A stretch of 64,000 nucleotides of DNA from Arachis hypogaea (GCF_003086295.3 NC_092051.1:22191940-22255939); one strand, 5' to 3'. Shown: positions 12,430 to 24,562, counted from the first letter of the stretch. Numbers and translations are program-made. The notes: a model not told the origin generated them from the sequence alone.

Positions 12430-12541
12430 AGGAAAAGCCAGTTCTGGACTCAGAACTTTGGCATGCATGTGCTGGTCCCCTTGTTTCTTTACCTGTAGTT
12501 GGGAGCCATGTGGTGTACTTTCAACAAGGTCATAGTGAACA
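12430..12541 (+). pseudogene. Captured auxin response factor (ARF6/8-like) exon
   Basis: Encodes [19 protein letters not shown] and [11 protein letters not shown], the start of the ARF B3-domain region that is nearly invariant across plants. The fragment keeps the parental splice acceptor (TTTGTAG before 12430) and a GTATGT donor right after HSEQ, so it is a clean exon capture. The parental proline of the VYFPQG block reads Q. The B3 core, middle region and PB1 domain are absent. Directly fused to the E1 fragment. Confidence 0.9.
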
Positions 12542-12558
12542 AGTATGTTGAAATATGA

Positions 12559-12559
<1 letters not shown>

Positions 12560-12609
<50 letters not shown>
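12560..12609. repeat. (ATT)n microsatellite
   Basis: About 16 uninterrupted ATT units inside the CACTA element, directly after the ARF fragment's donor site. Confidence 0.97.
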
Positions 12610-12610
<1 letters not shown>

Positions 12611-13117
12611 AAGTGATGATCATTTTTCTGGGCTTGAAGATTGTTTCTTGCCTCTTGTCGCTTTATCTTGTATTCTTGTTGCCTTAGCTTAGCATGATCT
12701 GATTTAATCCTCTTGGAAGCTCTAATTTAACTAGGCTGATTTTTTCTAATTTTTTCAGGCGAAGTTTCTAATATGTTTCAACTCAAAATATTTTCAAGTT
12801 GGTTGATATTTCTGAGTGTATTGAGGCACAGTTATCTAATCATAGATCTTGATGCGGAAGGTAATTAATTAAATTTGTCCACCTAAGTTAAATTCTAAAC
12901 GAAAAATTATTAGAGTTCTCAGTATATATTATAACTCTTACACTGATGTATTAATTGAATTACAAATTATTAACGAGTTATAATAAAATTATTTTAACCT
13001 ATGTGGCATAAATTGATTGGAGTTATGTTACTCTTAGAACACCTAATAACAACTCATTTTCCATAAAGATACGATTAATTCATCCATATTTATGTTAACA
13101 CTTATCAAGTTTGGATG

Positions 13118-13120
<3 letters not shown>

Positions 13121-13174
<54 letters not shown>
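13121..13174. repeat. (AT)n microsatellite
   Basis: 54 bp of uninterrupted AT inside the CACTA element. Confidence 0.98.
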
Positions 13175-13176
<2 letters not shown>

Positions 13177-13247
13177 TTTTTTTTTTTGTTCCCTTTCTTT
13201 TTCTTATTTGGTTTTGAGTTTTGACAATGCATTAGTTGCTTCTTGTA

Positions 13248-13320
13248 GGAACTTGGCATCAAAAGGATTTTCTAGAACACTTTCTCCCTCAATTGCCAAA
13301 TTGAAATACTTGGTTAGCTT
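13248..13320 (+). pseudogene. Captured leucine-rich-repeat receptor kinase exon
   Basis: Between a TGTAG acceptor and a GTATGT donor the frame encodes NLASKGFSRTLSPSIAKLKY and then LVSL. This is the LRR 'ASxGFSGTLSPSIxKLKYLVSLxLQNN' pattern of short-ectodomain LRR receptor-like kinases. Only one LRR-sized exon is present; kinase and membrane segments are absent. It is the fourth recognisable host gene fragment in the CACTA element. Confidence 0.72.
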
Positions 13321-14281
13321 GTATGTTGTTACTGTCATAGATTCACATTTTTTATGAGATTTGATAATTCTGATATTGTACGAATCCAAGAATCAAATTA
13401 CCATAACTTATCTCAAGTAGATTAATGGTTTTAGCTCTTGAATTTGCAAAAAAAAAATGATTATTTGATTTAGTGCTCTTGGCTAATTTAAGACTGTGCT
13501 AATGCAGAAGATGCCTTGCTTCCAATTCCTAAGGTTTCTATGATCTTCTGAGAAAGAGAAGCATTTCAAGACTCTTCAGACAAAAATACAGCAGATGGTT
13601 TGTTTCACTTGATTTTATTTATTTATTTATTTATTTGTTGTGTGTGAAAGTGGTTTCCTTTTAGCTGGTTATTAACTTAAACCCTCCCTTTCAGTTTGGT
13701 TATTTCTTTATAATTCTTTCTTCATTTTCTCTATAGGAAGATATTATTCTGAGTTGGGTTTGTAAAGATGATTGATCCTTTTAAGTCGAGGTGTTTTCCA
13801 CAACTTGCTCAGTTTAGGGCATTGCATTTGGCAGGCTATTGCAAAGATTATTTTGTTGATTGTGATATCAATGATTAGTTGATGAATAAGATAGATGCAT
13901 GACATACATTATTCATCAGTAAGATGAAACAACTTTGTTTTTTCAAACATTTTTCCATTGCTTTATTCTGTGATTCAATTGACTTAAGTGAGTTTGAAAT
14001 GTGGGAACCCTTCATATATCACTAAATGCATTTATTTTTCTAAATTGATCCCAAATTGCAGAATGGAAATCCTTATCTGGCCCTTTATATGAGGTAATTT
14101 ACAACACTAGTATTGCAAATATTAACCTGAATATTCTTCTTGCTGCCTATATTTTCTTTTTCTCTACATGTTCTTTTGCATATTTGTGGATGTGTCTGAG
14201 CCTAAGAGCCGAAAAAGAAAGAGCTCAATTTCATTTATCATTGCTTCTAATAACCTTTGCTCTTTGTTGTTTTTGTTGTAG

Positions 14282-14402
14282 GTATGAGAAGGACATGCTT
14301 GTATTTATTGGCTGCAGTCACAATGTGACTATAGAAGAAGATGAGCAACTAAGACAACTGAAGTCAGTCACTGGAAGGAGAAAGAGATTAATGGGACTGT
14401 GA
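14282..14402 (+). pseudogene. Captured terminal exon-like fragment, family not recognised
   Basis: Following a TGTAG acceptor the frame reads YEKDMLVFIGCSHNVTIEED, then EQLRQLKSVTGRRKRLMGL and a stop. It looks like a genuine last exon carried with its stop codon, but I cannot assign a family. Located before the subterminal repeats of the CACTA right end. Confidence 0.45.
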
Positions 14403-15845
14403 GGAGATTGCTTGGAGGCTTCCCGTTAACTCCTAGATTCCCTGTTACTTAGAGCACTTGGTTAATGCAGGATGAATTTTGTTAAACTTGTTGACCAATT
14501 ATATGATATTTTTAGTATGGTTGAAAAATACTCCCTAAAGGTCTTCTAGGATTGCATTCATATTTTCATTTTGAGATTTTTATGTAATTAGATGATATTG
14601 AAATATTGAAGTTGTTTTATTTTACTTTTTAAAGAAAAACAATAATAGTTATGTAGAAGAATATAATATGGAATTATGTTTGAAACGATTGATATTGCGA
14701 ATTTTTTTATATATAAAGTTATTTCTTATATTGAGAAATTATGTTATAAAAGATTTAGTTTTTAAATTTTAATATTAAAAAATAAATTTTTAATTTGAGA
14801 ATATGTAAATTAGATGAGATTAATGAATGATTTGAAATTAAAAATAAATAAATAATTACAGGGTTGTGGAGGTTTGAAACTCACACAATAGTTTATTTTT
14901 GTTAAATTATAAAATCAATTTATGGGGTTTTAAACTGTCACAAAAGTGATTTAAAATTGTCACAAAAGTTTAATATAAAACCCCCCACTAAACACACACA
15001 AAACCCCCCACTGAATAGATTGTGGAGGTTTTTAAAAACCCCCCACAAAAGACCTCGTGGCACTTCAAATTTTGGGAGTTTTAGAAACCTCCACAAACTA
15101 TTTGGTGGGGTTATAAACCTCCACAAATAGGAGAAAAAACCTCTACAAATAAACAAAAATCTTGTAGTGTTCGTCTGTTGCATATCGCCTCTTATGGGTG
15201 AGAGGATTCCAGATGAGTAATCTTGTATTTAAGCCACCTATTGAAATCCTCAAGCAGATGTTTCCATGGTTGGAGTCGATGATTGCATAAAATCCATATT
15301 GGTTAATGTCCATGGGTACGCTGAATGGCACCTGACGACCTGAATCAACAAAAACTCTAATGAACCAAATGAAGTTCTGATCACTGGGGGGTTAACCAAC
15401 CCCAATGATCACACTCCTGTCCCGTTGTTTGTTGTGTTGATCATTTTCCTTCACAAAAAGTGGAGTACATAACCTGAAATTTCAAACTTTGCTCAAACTC
15501 CTGCACCTCCTCGGGTTTGCCTTCACAAGAATTTTCCAAATGAGATTTTCACCAAGATGAGAAAGATGATCTCTCATGAGTGGAATGTCACTCATTATGG
15601 AGATGTAGTTGATTTTTTTGCTAATAGCCTTAAGTGAAATGGAAAATATGCTTCGTTTTGTATTTTTTTTTTTTTGTCTTTCATCCTATTTATATATTAA
15701 ATAAGGCAGAAATGACTCTTGGACAGGTGTCTATTTTGCATACTAATCTCAATTATACACAGAAATTGATGGCACATATTCATAACGCTACATTGCATTC
15801 AGATTGGATATAATTAAAAAGTTTAGCCCTTATAATTATATATAA

Positions 15846-18193
15846 CTAGAATGAGATCCGCGCATTGCGCGGAATGGTAAATTAATTAATGATAGTATAT
15901 AATAAATATTAAAAATTATTATATTTTGTAGAAATAAATTAAATATGTGTAAATTAAAGTTAAATTTAAAAGGTATTTTATTTAAAATAATTTATAGTAC
16001 AAAAGATTTGAATGTTAGGAGTTGTACAAAGTGACATTTTTATTTGGTGGTTTGATTTTTACATTTATTTTAGTTGATGGACTTAGTCTTCTTATGTAGT
16101 GCTCATCTTCCTTTTTCTTTATTGGTTATTGTTAGAGTTGTTACTTTCTTCTTTCTGTCGTAGATTCTTGTGAAGGCATGTTCTTTATGAATTGTTGAGT
16201 TGGATGCACTTTTCTATTGTGTTGTTTGTTCCATCTTTGCATATATGTTCTTCTTCCGAAGATATGTCTTGAATTTGTATGGTTTTCTTTCTTCTTAATC
16301 TCTTGATGGAGTGGTACTTCAATGTCATTACTTTTCTAGAGTGTCATTAGATTCGAAGCAATTGTGTCCAATAATTTTTTTGCTTCGCCATCAAATAGTA
16401 CAAAAGTTATTGTAGCACTTTAATCTGAAACATTTAATTGAATTCTGAATCTAAAATAAGTATTGGATTAGTAACTAATAATTTGATAGATAGAATTACG
16501 AGAAGTATATAGAGTTACTTTATTGTTGGATATTGTCAGGGACGGTTCCAAGTATATTGGTGTGGGGGTAAGCGCCCCCACTAAAATTTGGAATTCTTTT
16601 GAGTAGTATATGATAATAATATTTATTTGCCCCCATTAGATTATAAATTTGACACCACAATAATTTTTTACTCAACTTTTGGTACTTAATCGTCAATTTA
16701 AAAATTTTATATTAGATATTCGTTAGAATGATCAATTCTCAGATTTAAACGAAATTAGTGTTCTTTTTTAAAAATCAACTCAAAAGAATATTATTTATCT
16801 TCTTTTCAAATTAGCTTTAATTTTTGCGTAGCAATTATATTAATTGAAAGAACTTTTTTAATTATGAATATCAATAAGAATCGGCTTCTAATTGTGTTGG
16901 AAAGTGAATTTTTAAATAATTATTTATTAATATATATGGAAAGAGAGAAAATTTGATAGTAGTGTTAAGAAAAAAATTACTTAATTTTTTAAAAATATAA
17001 AACCTAAAATAATAGAACTTTAAATTATATATTATTATTTAAATTACTATTTTAGTGTTTTAATTTGTATATTAGATATTTTGAAGATTAATCATATTTT
17101 ACAATAACAAAATATAATCATAACAATAATCATGCTATATGTACATAAAAAATAATTATCTATATATAATAAATATTAAAATATAAAATACACATTGAAA
17201 ATAAGTTAAACAATATATGTATTTATACATAGATATATAGTTGTTAATAGATAATTTAATATTTAATTTTTTATATACACATATTATTTTAATTATAGAA
17301 ATTATTTTCATGTTATATCAATTTTGCCCCACTATCAAAATTTTCTGGATCCGTCATTGGATATTGTGGTGTTTGATTACATGTGCCACAAATGTAGTTT
17401 TTTATATGCTGTTTTCGGACACTTTTCACATTCAACATAGTTTTATACAAATTTGTCATCAATTTCGTTTATAGTTGTTAAAATTGTGAAGATCTTTTCC
17501 TATTCCAATATTCAATTTATGTATTCATTAGGTATACGGTATTTGAGTAAGTATGAATGTATGATGCATGTTGTGAGTTTTTTTTTTCATACCTGATCAT
17601 CATATTCTCGTTGCATGGCTATTAGATCTTGGATAGTTATTCGATTTTTAATCATTTTGCCTTGAAAGAATGATGCTCCATTGAATAAGTTTGAGATGTC
17701 TAATTCAGAAATAAATTTTTTGCGTTAAATTTGATGTTATTTGAAAGAATAGTGGTATGATACTTATATAAGTAGTTCAAATAGTATAGAATTTGAATAC
17801 TTGTAACGTAAAATTTATTATAATTAATAATATTATTATGATATTTGTAATATGGATATTTATTACCTTTAGTAACTTATTTATAAAAATTAATAAATTA
17901 ATTGTTGAGATTATAATTGTTTATAACGGTAAGATATAATAAATATAGGAATATGGATTTAATGTATTGGTACGTTACAAATTTATTGTATTGTATTTTT
18001 TAGTTTTCTTTTTTGTATATTTTATTTTTTGTTGATTTGGAAATAATAGTTGATTTGACAAGATTTGAGTGGTTGATTCTAACATTTTGTCAAGTAAGCA
18101 ATATTGCTGACATGGCGTTAGTAAAAGAAGAAAAATAACTTCAAAGGAATGTTGGTAAACCTTATGTACCTACTTTTATATATTAAGAATAGA
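15846..18193 (-). mobile_element. Non-autonomous Helitron, 2.35 kb
   Basis: On the minus strand the 5' end reads TCTATTCTTAATATATAAAA (starts TC at 18193). The 3' end has a perfect 6-bp-stem hairpin CCGCGC-AAT-GCGCGG (15858-15872) followed 8 nt later by CTAG (15846-15849), the standard Helitron terminus. The host bases are A (15845) and T (18194), the canonical AT target, with no duplication. Joining the flanks gives TATATAATATCTTGAAACC, which matches the uninterrupted repeat copies near 18595-18620 and 19725-19740. The insertion is therefore proven by paralogous empty sites in the same window. No Rep-helicase inside; it holds a hAT element. Confidence 0.92.
16537..17359. mobile_element. hAT-like element nested in the Helitron
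   Basis: Perfect 8-bp target duplication gatattgt (16529-16536 and 17360-17367). The ends are CAGGGACGGTTCCA and, inverted, CAATGACGGATCCAGAAA, a known plant hAT-type terminal pattern. The interior is AT-rich without a transposase. Because it lies wholly inside the Helitron it arrived later, or was carried with it. Confidence 0.88.
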
Positions 18194-20060
18194 TATCTTG
18201 AAACCACAACCTATACTTTGACCCACTACTTTAATTTGATATATCTCAAAGGAATACCTTCTGTGTAATAATGTATAGTAGTTACTACCTATGAAAATTA
18301 CTTTTTAACCATCCGATCTACATGTATTATATACAATTTCTTCAGCTTTCTTATATTTGTCCATTAAGTCTATTTTAGCTAATAGCTTTAACAATTAATA
18401 TAGTGGCTTCATTTTGCACTTTCTTATTTACCTTTCAACCTAACTATATATTAAATATAGGGTATAATTGACTCTTGCACATGTGCCTATTTTTTATACT
18501 TCTATCAACGTGAAAATACAAACTGATGCCACCTACTGAGAACACCACCACATTGGATTCAAAGTGGACACATATAAAAAGTTTAATTCTCATAATCATA
18601 TATATAATATGTTGAAACCATAGTTTATATTTTCACCCACTAATTTATTTTGATATATCTCAATAGAATACCTTTTGTGTAATAACTCATAGTCATTACT
18701 ATACCCAATAAAAATATTTTTTTTTATCATATGATCTACGCATATTATATACTATTGCTTTAGCTATCTAATACTTCTCTTTTAAGTATATTCAGATTAA
18801 TCTTTATACATATTTTCACAACTGCTTGCATAATTATGATTTGACGTTATTGCACCAAAACATGTCTAATTACTGTTAAAGGGGTATTTAATTTCTATTC
18901 AACTAATAATACTACATAAAAGACCACTGTGAAACTAATAATTAAAGTCTTTATCTAGACTTCCTTAGCTTGGTTAACATCAAATCACTGTACACCTATG
19001 CCTGGTTGCTAAGATCGCCAAATATTGACCTAGGAAATAACTACTCATTAAAAAAGATATTTTTAACCAAAGTCTACCTGATGTGACTTTATGTCATATG
19101 GACCTTATCCTATAATCAGCTATGTTTGAACTTAATATTCAATAGAATAAACCAAAATTATTTGCTCTAAATCCCCCAATAGTTCTAGCATATGTCTAAT
19201 TATTGTCCTTGTATGTTATATATATTAGTGCAAATACCTACTAATATATAGGTTAATTTTGCTAATATCTATAAAGATATTAGTATCTCCTTGCTTACAA
19301 ATTGTGATATAAAGAAAAAAGGCACCACTGATCCTGCGTCGTATCCCAGCTCAATTGCTTTATTATTAGATTTTTTCCATGCTAGTTGTATTGGAAGATC
19401 TTTTCATTCTCCAGTTACGGGATCCTGTTGTTGGTGATGAAATTTAGTGATCAATCTACTGATAAAGAAGTTCCCTTAAGACTAAAACATGAACCACTAT
19501 AGAAACGTCTAATAAATTCATAAATCGAAAAGAGGCTTCGTTTTGCACTTCTTTGTTTATCTTTCATCCTCCTTATATACTAAATAAGGTAGAAATGACT
19601 CTTAGACATGTGTCTATTATGTATATTTGTCTCAAGTATAAATATAAATTGATGCCACCTACTCAGAGCACTACATTAGATTGAAATTGGATACAACTAA
19701 AAAGATTAATCCCCATAATTATATGTAATATCTTAAAATCACAGTCTATACTTTGACCCACTATTTTAATTTGATATACCTCAATGGAAAACCTTCTGTA
19801 TAATAATATATAGTAGTTACGATCCATGAAAATTACTTTTTCCCGTCCGATCTACGCATATCATTGACTATTTCTTCAGCTTTTTTATACTTGTCCATTA
19901 TGTCTGTTCTGGCTAATAGCCTAAAGTGAAATAGAGTAGTTGCTTCATTTTGCACTTTCTTATTTATCACTCAATCTACTTATATATTAAATAAGATATA
20001 ATTAATTGTTGCACAGGTGCTTATTTTGTATACTTGTTTCAAAAATACATAAAAACGGAT

Positions 20061-22069
20061 GTGATATTAGCAAAATAATTATTTGAATCACTCCCCATTG
20101 GAAACTATTATTTTTGGTATTAGCCAAATAAATTTTTTATATAGCCATAAACTTCACTATACATAATAGATAATGTATGGAATCCTCCCATGATGCCCCT
20201 TTTTTTATGATAGGTTAATTTTAAAATAGGCAACAACAAATTACATTTTTTGATATGGCATTAGTTTTAGTTGGTACTCTTTCGAATAGTAACCTATCTT
20301 GCCATAACTTAATATCTATGTGATAAGCATGTTATAAGAGTTGGAAAACCTTGAATTTTGTTGAGTAGTAAGTCAACTTGTCTGATATTACTTGTCCTCT
20401 TGGTCACAACACATTTCTAGGAAACCTCATGAGATTTAGAATTAACTAATTCATGGAATGTATCTGATGGGCATACCTTTGAAGGAGATCTCCAATTCAT
20501 TTTTATGTCAATAGGTCAACCTGTATCGTATCTTTTTATTGTATACTGGTCATACGAATATCAATAAATGATATTGACAACTAACCATTTAGTATAAAGA
20601 AACTTTTGAATTTACACTCATATGAATTGGTTTTTATTATTTTGTGCTATAAGTCAAAATAGCCCGCATATATTGATTGTTGATTGTGAACAATATCCAT
20701 ATCTCACATCAGTCCTTGTAAGTTATACAAATTAGTGTAAGCACCTACTGTTGTATAGGTTGTTATTGTATATGCTTTTTTAAGTTATAAACACCTGCTT
20801 GGTGACAAATAGTGTATCAATGAAAAATTGCAACCGTTGTCCATGCATGGCTGTTTCAACTCTTCTTTCATAGGATTTCTACCTTCCATGTTTCTTAGGA
20901 AAAATCTTTCAAACCCACAATTAAGGGATCCTGTTGTTGTTGATGTAAATTAGTCATCAATTATAGTAAGACATGAGTATCATCGATATAAAATCAATAC
21001 TCATTATACTCCTCCTTGAATAACTATACCGCCAAATAATAACACTCACTCTATTAGTCAAATCAATAAAAATATAAAATTTTAGTTTTGGATATCAATC
21101 AACTAAACTTTAGAGATAGACAATATTTTTAACATACTTAATTTATAATTATGAATGGATTCCTTCTATGTTAAGTCTCGCTCTTATTTGTGATTGACTA
21201 AGCTATTTTTTAACATATATAATCTATATTAAAGAATGGATTTCTCCTATGATGATTCTCTTATTTGTGATTATTTATTTTTTTGATATTCACTTAACAG
21301 TTGGCATTTTATTAAATATATGATATATGAGGTGTATTATGTTTATATAATTTGTCCAGGTACTGCATCCACTACATTATACACCTACATGCAAGATATC
21401 GTCATTTAATTGCTCGGATAATTTCACAATGTTCTTGATACTCTATCATACTTATCAAGTCCATATATGACTTTGGGTTATTGTGAATCACATTATTTGT
21501 TAAATACAAACCTTTAAATGTATAGTGACAACAAATTTAAGAGGTGTGACTCCATGGTATTTATATAAATATTAAGTTCAGTAGTTATGCTTTATGTATT
21601 ATTATGATTATACACAATTCAACTACATGTGTCAAACATCAATTACTCTGCTTCTTTTGAAAAGTCCAATATTGGTGTGTGCTAAAGCATGTGGATAGTT
21701 TGGATGTTGAATGTAAAGTACTTTCAACTTAATTTAGATTTTACTACCACCGGATAGAAATAGGCTACTATTAAAAAGTATTGCATTAATCCATCAATAA
21801 AGATTTTTTTCTATCAAACGTCTAATAGTTAGGTATATGCTGCCATCCTCCTAATATTAGCCCATTAAATTCATAACTAAATTATTCATCAAACTAAGAC
21901 AAACCAAACAACTACTCATATCCAAAATATATAATCCTCAATACATTATCATGTTATCTCCGGACATGATTCACAATTCCTTTGATAAAAATAAAACAAC
22001 TACCCAAATCTAAAACATATTAGCACAATTGCATTAGGGTCAATTTTCAGTCTCACTAATTTGATTCTT
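20061..22069. other. Non-coding AT-rich sequence downstream of the RPA-like gene
   Basis: Apart from the repeat similarity noted for about 20640-20960, I see no gene, repeat boundary or motif. It is the 3' side of the minus-strand RPA-like gene and plausibly belongs to the same Helitron-derived block. Confidence 0.4.
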
Positions 22070-24562
22070 CTACCTCTTTCCATTCTTTCGAGTGAACTTG
22101 TTTGTTAAAAACCCCATTTCATCTTCATTATCATGGTTTATAGGCAGAGCTTGCTTTGTCCCGATAGAAGCTCTTTTTGCCGGGATTTTGCATTTTAAGC
22201 TTGTGACACTTTCTTCCACACCATCCTGTTCATATATATCGAAATTTTTTTGAATTAAACAATGTATCCAGTCAAGACAAATTTTTAAGGATAGTTACTT
22301 AAGTCTAAACTCACCAAAGAAAGCATAGAATTAGTATCATTCTTGCGGTTGACCACAACTGTCGACATGTCAATTGAATCACTATACCCAGTCTCCTACA
22401 AAGAGGCACATGTAAATCCTACTTAGAATTTACACGCCACCCAATAACATAACAATTACGTAGTTTCTTTGCACTAAATATAACCTAAACACATACAGTT
22501 ATAGTAGCAGATGTGGCATTGTGCATTTCCTTAGAGTGATTCATCTCTACGATCTCTTCATCATCGCAGATTTTTATGACTGTATAAACCTGGTTATATT
22601 GCTTGATGTTGGCAGTTTTGATATTAACCTTGAAAAGTAGCTTCCTATCCATCATGCCATCTAGGGTTGGGGGGTAACTTTCCGATTCTTTAGCCTTAGC
22701 AAATCCCAGTTAAAAATCAATATCTTTTTTTATGTATATAGATAAACAGTTGTTAAACTAAAAATTAAAACACATTGGAACTTACTACTTCATTTTTGAT
22801 CTGGTTAGCTTGCTTCCCACATAGTTGAACGTTTTCCTTATCCCACTTTAGCAAAGTTATACTTCCTGTTCCATCGTATGCCATTACCTCAACTTTATAC
22901 CTGAAATACTTGGTAGGAAATCAATACAATTTAAACAAACTTACTCTAAAATATTTAGTATTTAAGAACACACCTAAGTGATGCACTTGCATGAGTGTGG
23001 CCACAATTTCCGCACTCATATCTATTACCAATTGGAGTTTCTAATTTTTTCGGATATTTTTTACATGATTTATAAAACCAATCATCATTGCCAGAGTTAA
23101 TTGAGACAATAGTACCAGCAATTCATATAGGTCCTTCCTGATCATATGAGTTGAGTAGCATTGAGTTATTGTTTATGAGACAATTGTATCAAAACATAAA
23201 TATATGATTCTGGTAATTGTTTAAATTGTTTCTTGAATATATTATACTTGCCTGAGTTGACTTCAATGCGTCTTCTACTATTTTGACCACCACGTCACCC
23301 TTTTTAAGCTCATCGATACCGGAACTCGGACCATGTGAGAAAACCTGAATAATTCTAGCTGAGCCAGATGGTTTTCCAGAAAGCCGCCTGCACATTAGCA
23401 TGGTTTTTAGGTTAGACAGTGTCATCAAAATATTGTTGTAATTGCAAAATCGTACATGGTGAAAGTCACACCAACCTATTATGGAAGTCTTTAACCTCTT
23501 TAATTCAGGATTAATAAGTAGTCTTGATACATCAAAGTGACTCTGCACTGATGTTTTTTCTAGAATAAGCATAAAAATATTGTGAATCATATGTACTTTA
23601 CCAAGTTAGGAACATAAAACTGCTCATATTTTAAAACCTTACCATTCTACCTTCTGGGTCTAAAGAACTGCGCAATTATTATCAGTGGTTCGACCCTTTC
23701 TTCTTCGAGATGTGGGAGAATCTGGTCTACCATTTCTTCAAACAACACACACCCAATACTGTTGTTTCTGAAAAACACGTAGCAAGATCAGTTTGTATCA
23801 TAATGAGATAACAACAAAGCAAGACTGACATTTGATTACACATTTTTATGAACTTACTCAAGGTCTTCTATTAAAATAGTCAAACGCTTAGTTTCCTTTC
23901 CTTTGCTAGTTATCATTTTCCTTGAATCTTCCTTTCCAACCACTTCACCTATGACATCTACACCACATCAAGAGATAAAAAGAAGTATAAACGTTAAGCT
24001 AAACCCTTTTTTGGCTATTTTTTATTGAGAAATTTTCAGAAATTGAAGCCTAACCTATTAAGATTGAGTCATCAAGCTTGTCAGCAGCCAGAAACTCCGA
24101 AATAGGCTGAAAACAAAATGCTTCAAGTGGATAGCTTGGATGAACTATTGGAAAAACTCTGGTTCTATTTGAAAAGTTTATAGTCCATCTATTAGTTGTT
24201 GTATTGACTTTCTCCATTTTATCCACCACAATGAAGTTGCTCATGACATACATGTTGAATTGCACAATTTTTTCTCTCTAGTTCTTAACCAGATGTTTGG
24301 GGATTGAAGATTGGATCCTCCCACCCTAAACAATGAGAAAACATCATGCTTAGAAAGCTAAGTTTAAAACAACCATAAACTAAATAAAAAAAATTAACTA
24401 CAACAAACTTGCCTTAATATATTGCAAAATCATATCTATGCCATTCATCTCATTTTCTTTAAACTTGTTTGGGAGTTCCCATAAATGGACAACATAAACC
24501 TCAAATGTCCATCCAAGTTTCCTTGGATTAATATCCATTAACATATCATAAACCTCAGCCAT
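22070..24562 (-). pseudogene. RPA1-like single-stranded DNA-binding protein of Helitron type, 11 exons
   Basis: Plant Helitrons carry RPA70-like genes, thought to bind single-stranded intermediates. Exons read from 24562 down: 24413-24562, 24055-24325, 23858-23957, 23643-23767, 23496-23559, 23252-23387, 22974-23137, 22786-22900, 22497-22694, 22315-22395, 22070-22225. They total 1,560 nt (520 codons) and every junction keeps phase. Start MAEVYDMLMDINPRKLGWTF, then YVVHLWELP, NMYVMSNFIVVD and DVIGEVVGKED (OB folds), and a C-terminal zinc-finger block ending YECGNCGHTH. Introns 1 and 6 use GC donors (GCAAGT). Three premature stops, all where Trp is expected: TAG 24278-24280, TAG 23647-23649, TGA 23123-23125. 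The second Cys of the first zinc-finger pair is Tyr. Otherwise structurally complete. Confidence 0.9.

Larger units (their letters stand above)
10936..15169. mobile_element. CACTA (En/Spm-type) transposon carrying host gene fragments (Pack-CACTA)
   Basis: Both ends begin CACTACAAGATTT reading inward, and the flanking 3-bp target duplication is TTC (10933-10935 and 15170-15172). Subterminal copies of GTGGAGGTTT or its inverse cluster at the right end (14870-15160) and more weakly at the left. These are where a CACTA transposase would bind. No transposase is present. The interior instead holds exon-intron fragments of several unrelated host genes, most on the plus strand with splice sites preserved (11814-13320 and 14282-14402). 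This is the architecture of Tgm-Express-like or Pack-CACTA elements. The host site is the FBA domain of an F-box gene. Confidence 0.93.
10225..15595 (-). pseudogene. F-box protein with FBA domain, interrupted by a CACTA transposon
   Basis: F-box proteins recruit substrates to SCF ubiquitin ligases; the large plant FBA group is fast evolving. The N-terminal part (15595-15170) opens MSDIPLMRDHLSHLGENLIW, an F-box start, and runs to WNPLTHKRRY, a typical FBA block. After the transposon the same frame resumes at 10932 with ASKHLGYAVSIYAFGFM and ends at a TAG at 10225-10227. Taking out 10936-15169 and one TSD copy gives 378 codons with no frameshift, the usual length of the family. Four in-frame stops remain: TGA 15482-15484 and TGA 10783-10785 (both where Trp is expected), TAA 15392-15394, and TAA 10510-10512. 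The gene is dead; whether the stops or the transposon came first cannot be told here. Confidence 0.9.
15625..20060. repeat. Degenerate tandem repeat array with unit of about 400 bp, invaded by a Helitron
   Basis: The block 'GCTAATAGCC...GCTTCRTTTTGCACTTTCTT...TATATATTAAATA...TTGAAACCACA...CCACTA...GATCTACGCATAT' recurs. Unit 1 is 15625-15845 plus 18194-18375 (split by the Helitron). Unit 2 starts at about 18376, unit 3 at about 19525 and partial unit 4 at about 19912. Sequence at about 18950-19450 resembles 20640-20960 (shared GGGATCCTGTTGTTG and RTGTAARTTATA phrases), so a longer unit of about 1.5 kb may have duplicated with the short one inside it. No coding sequence seen. Confidence 0.7.
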
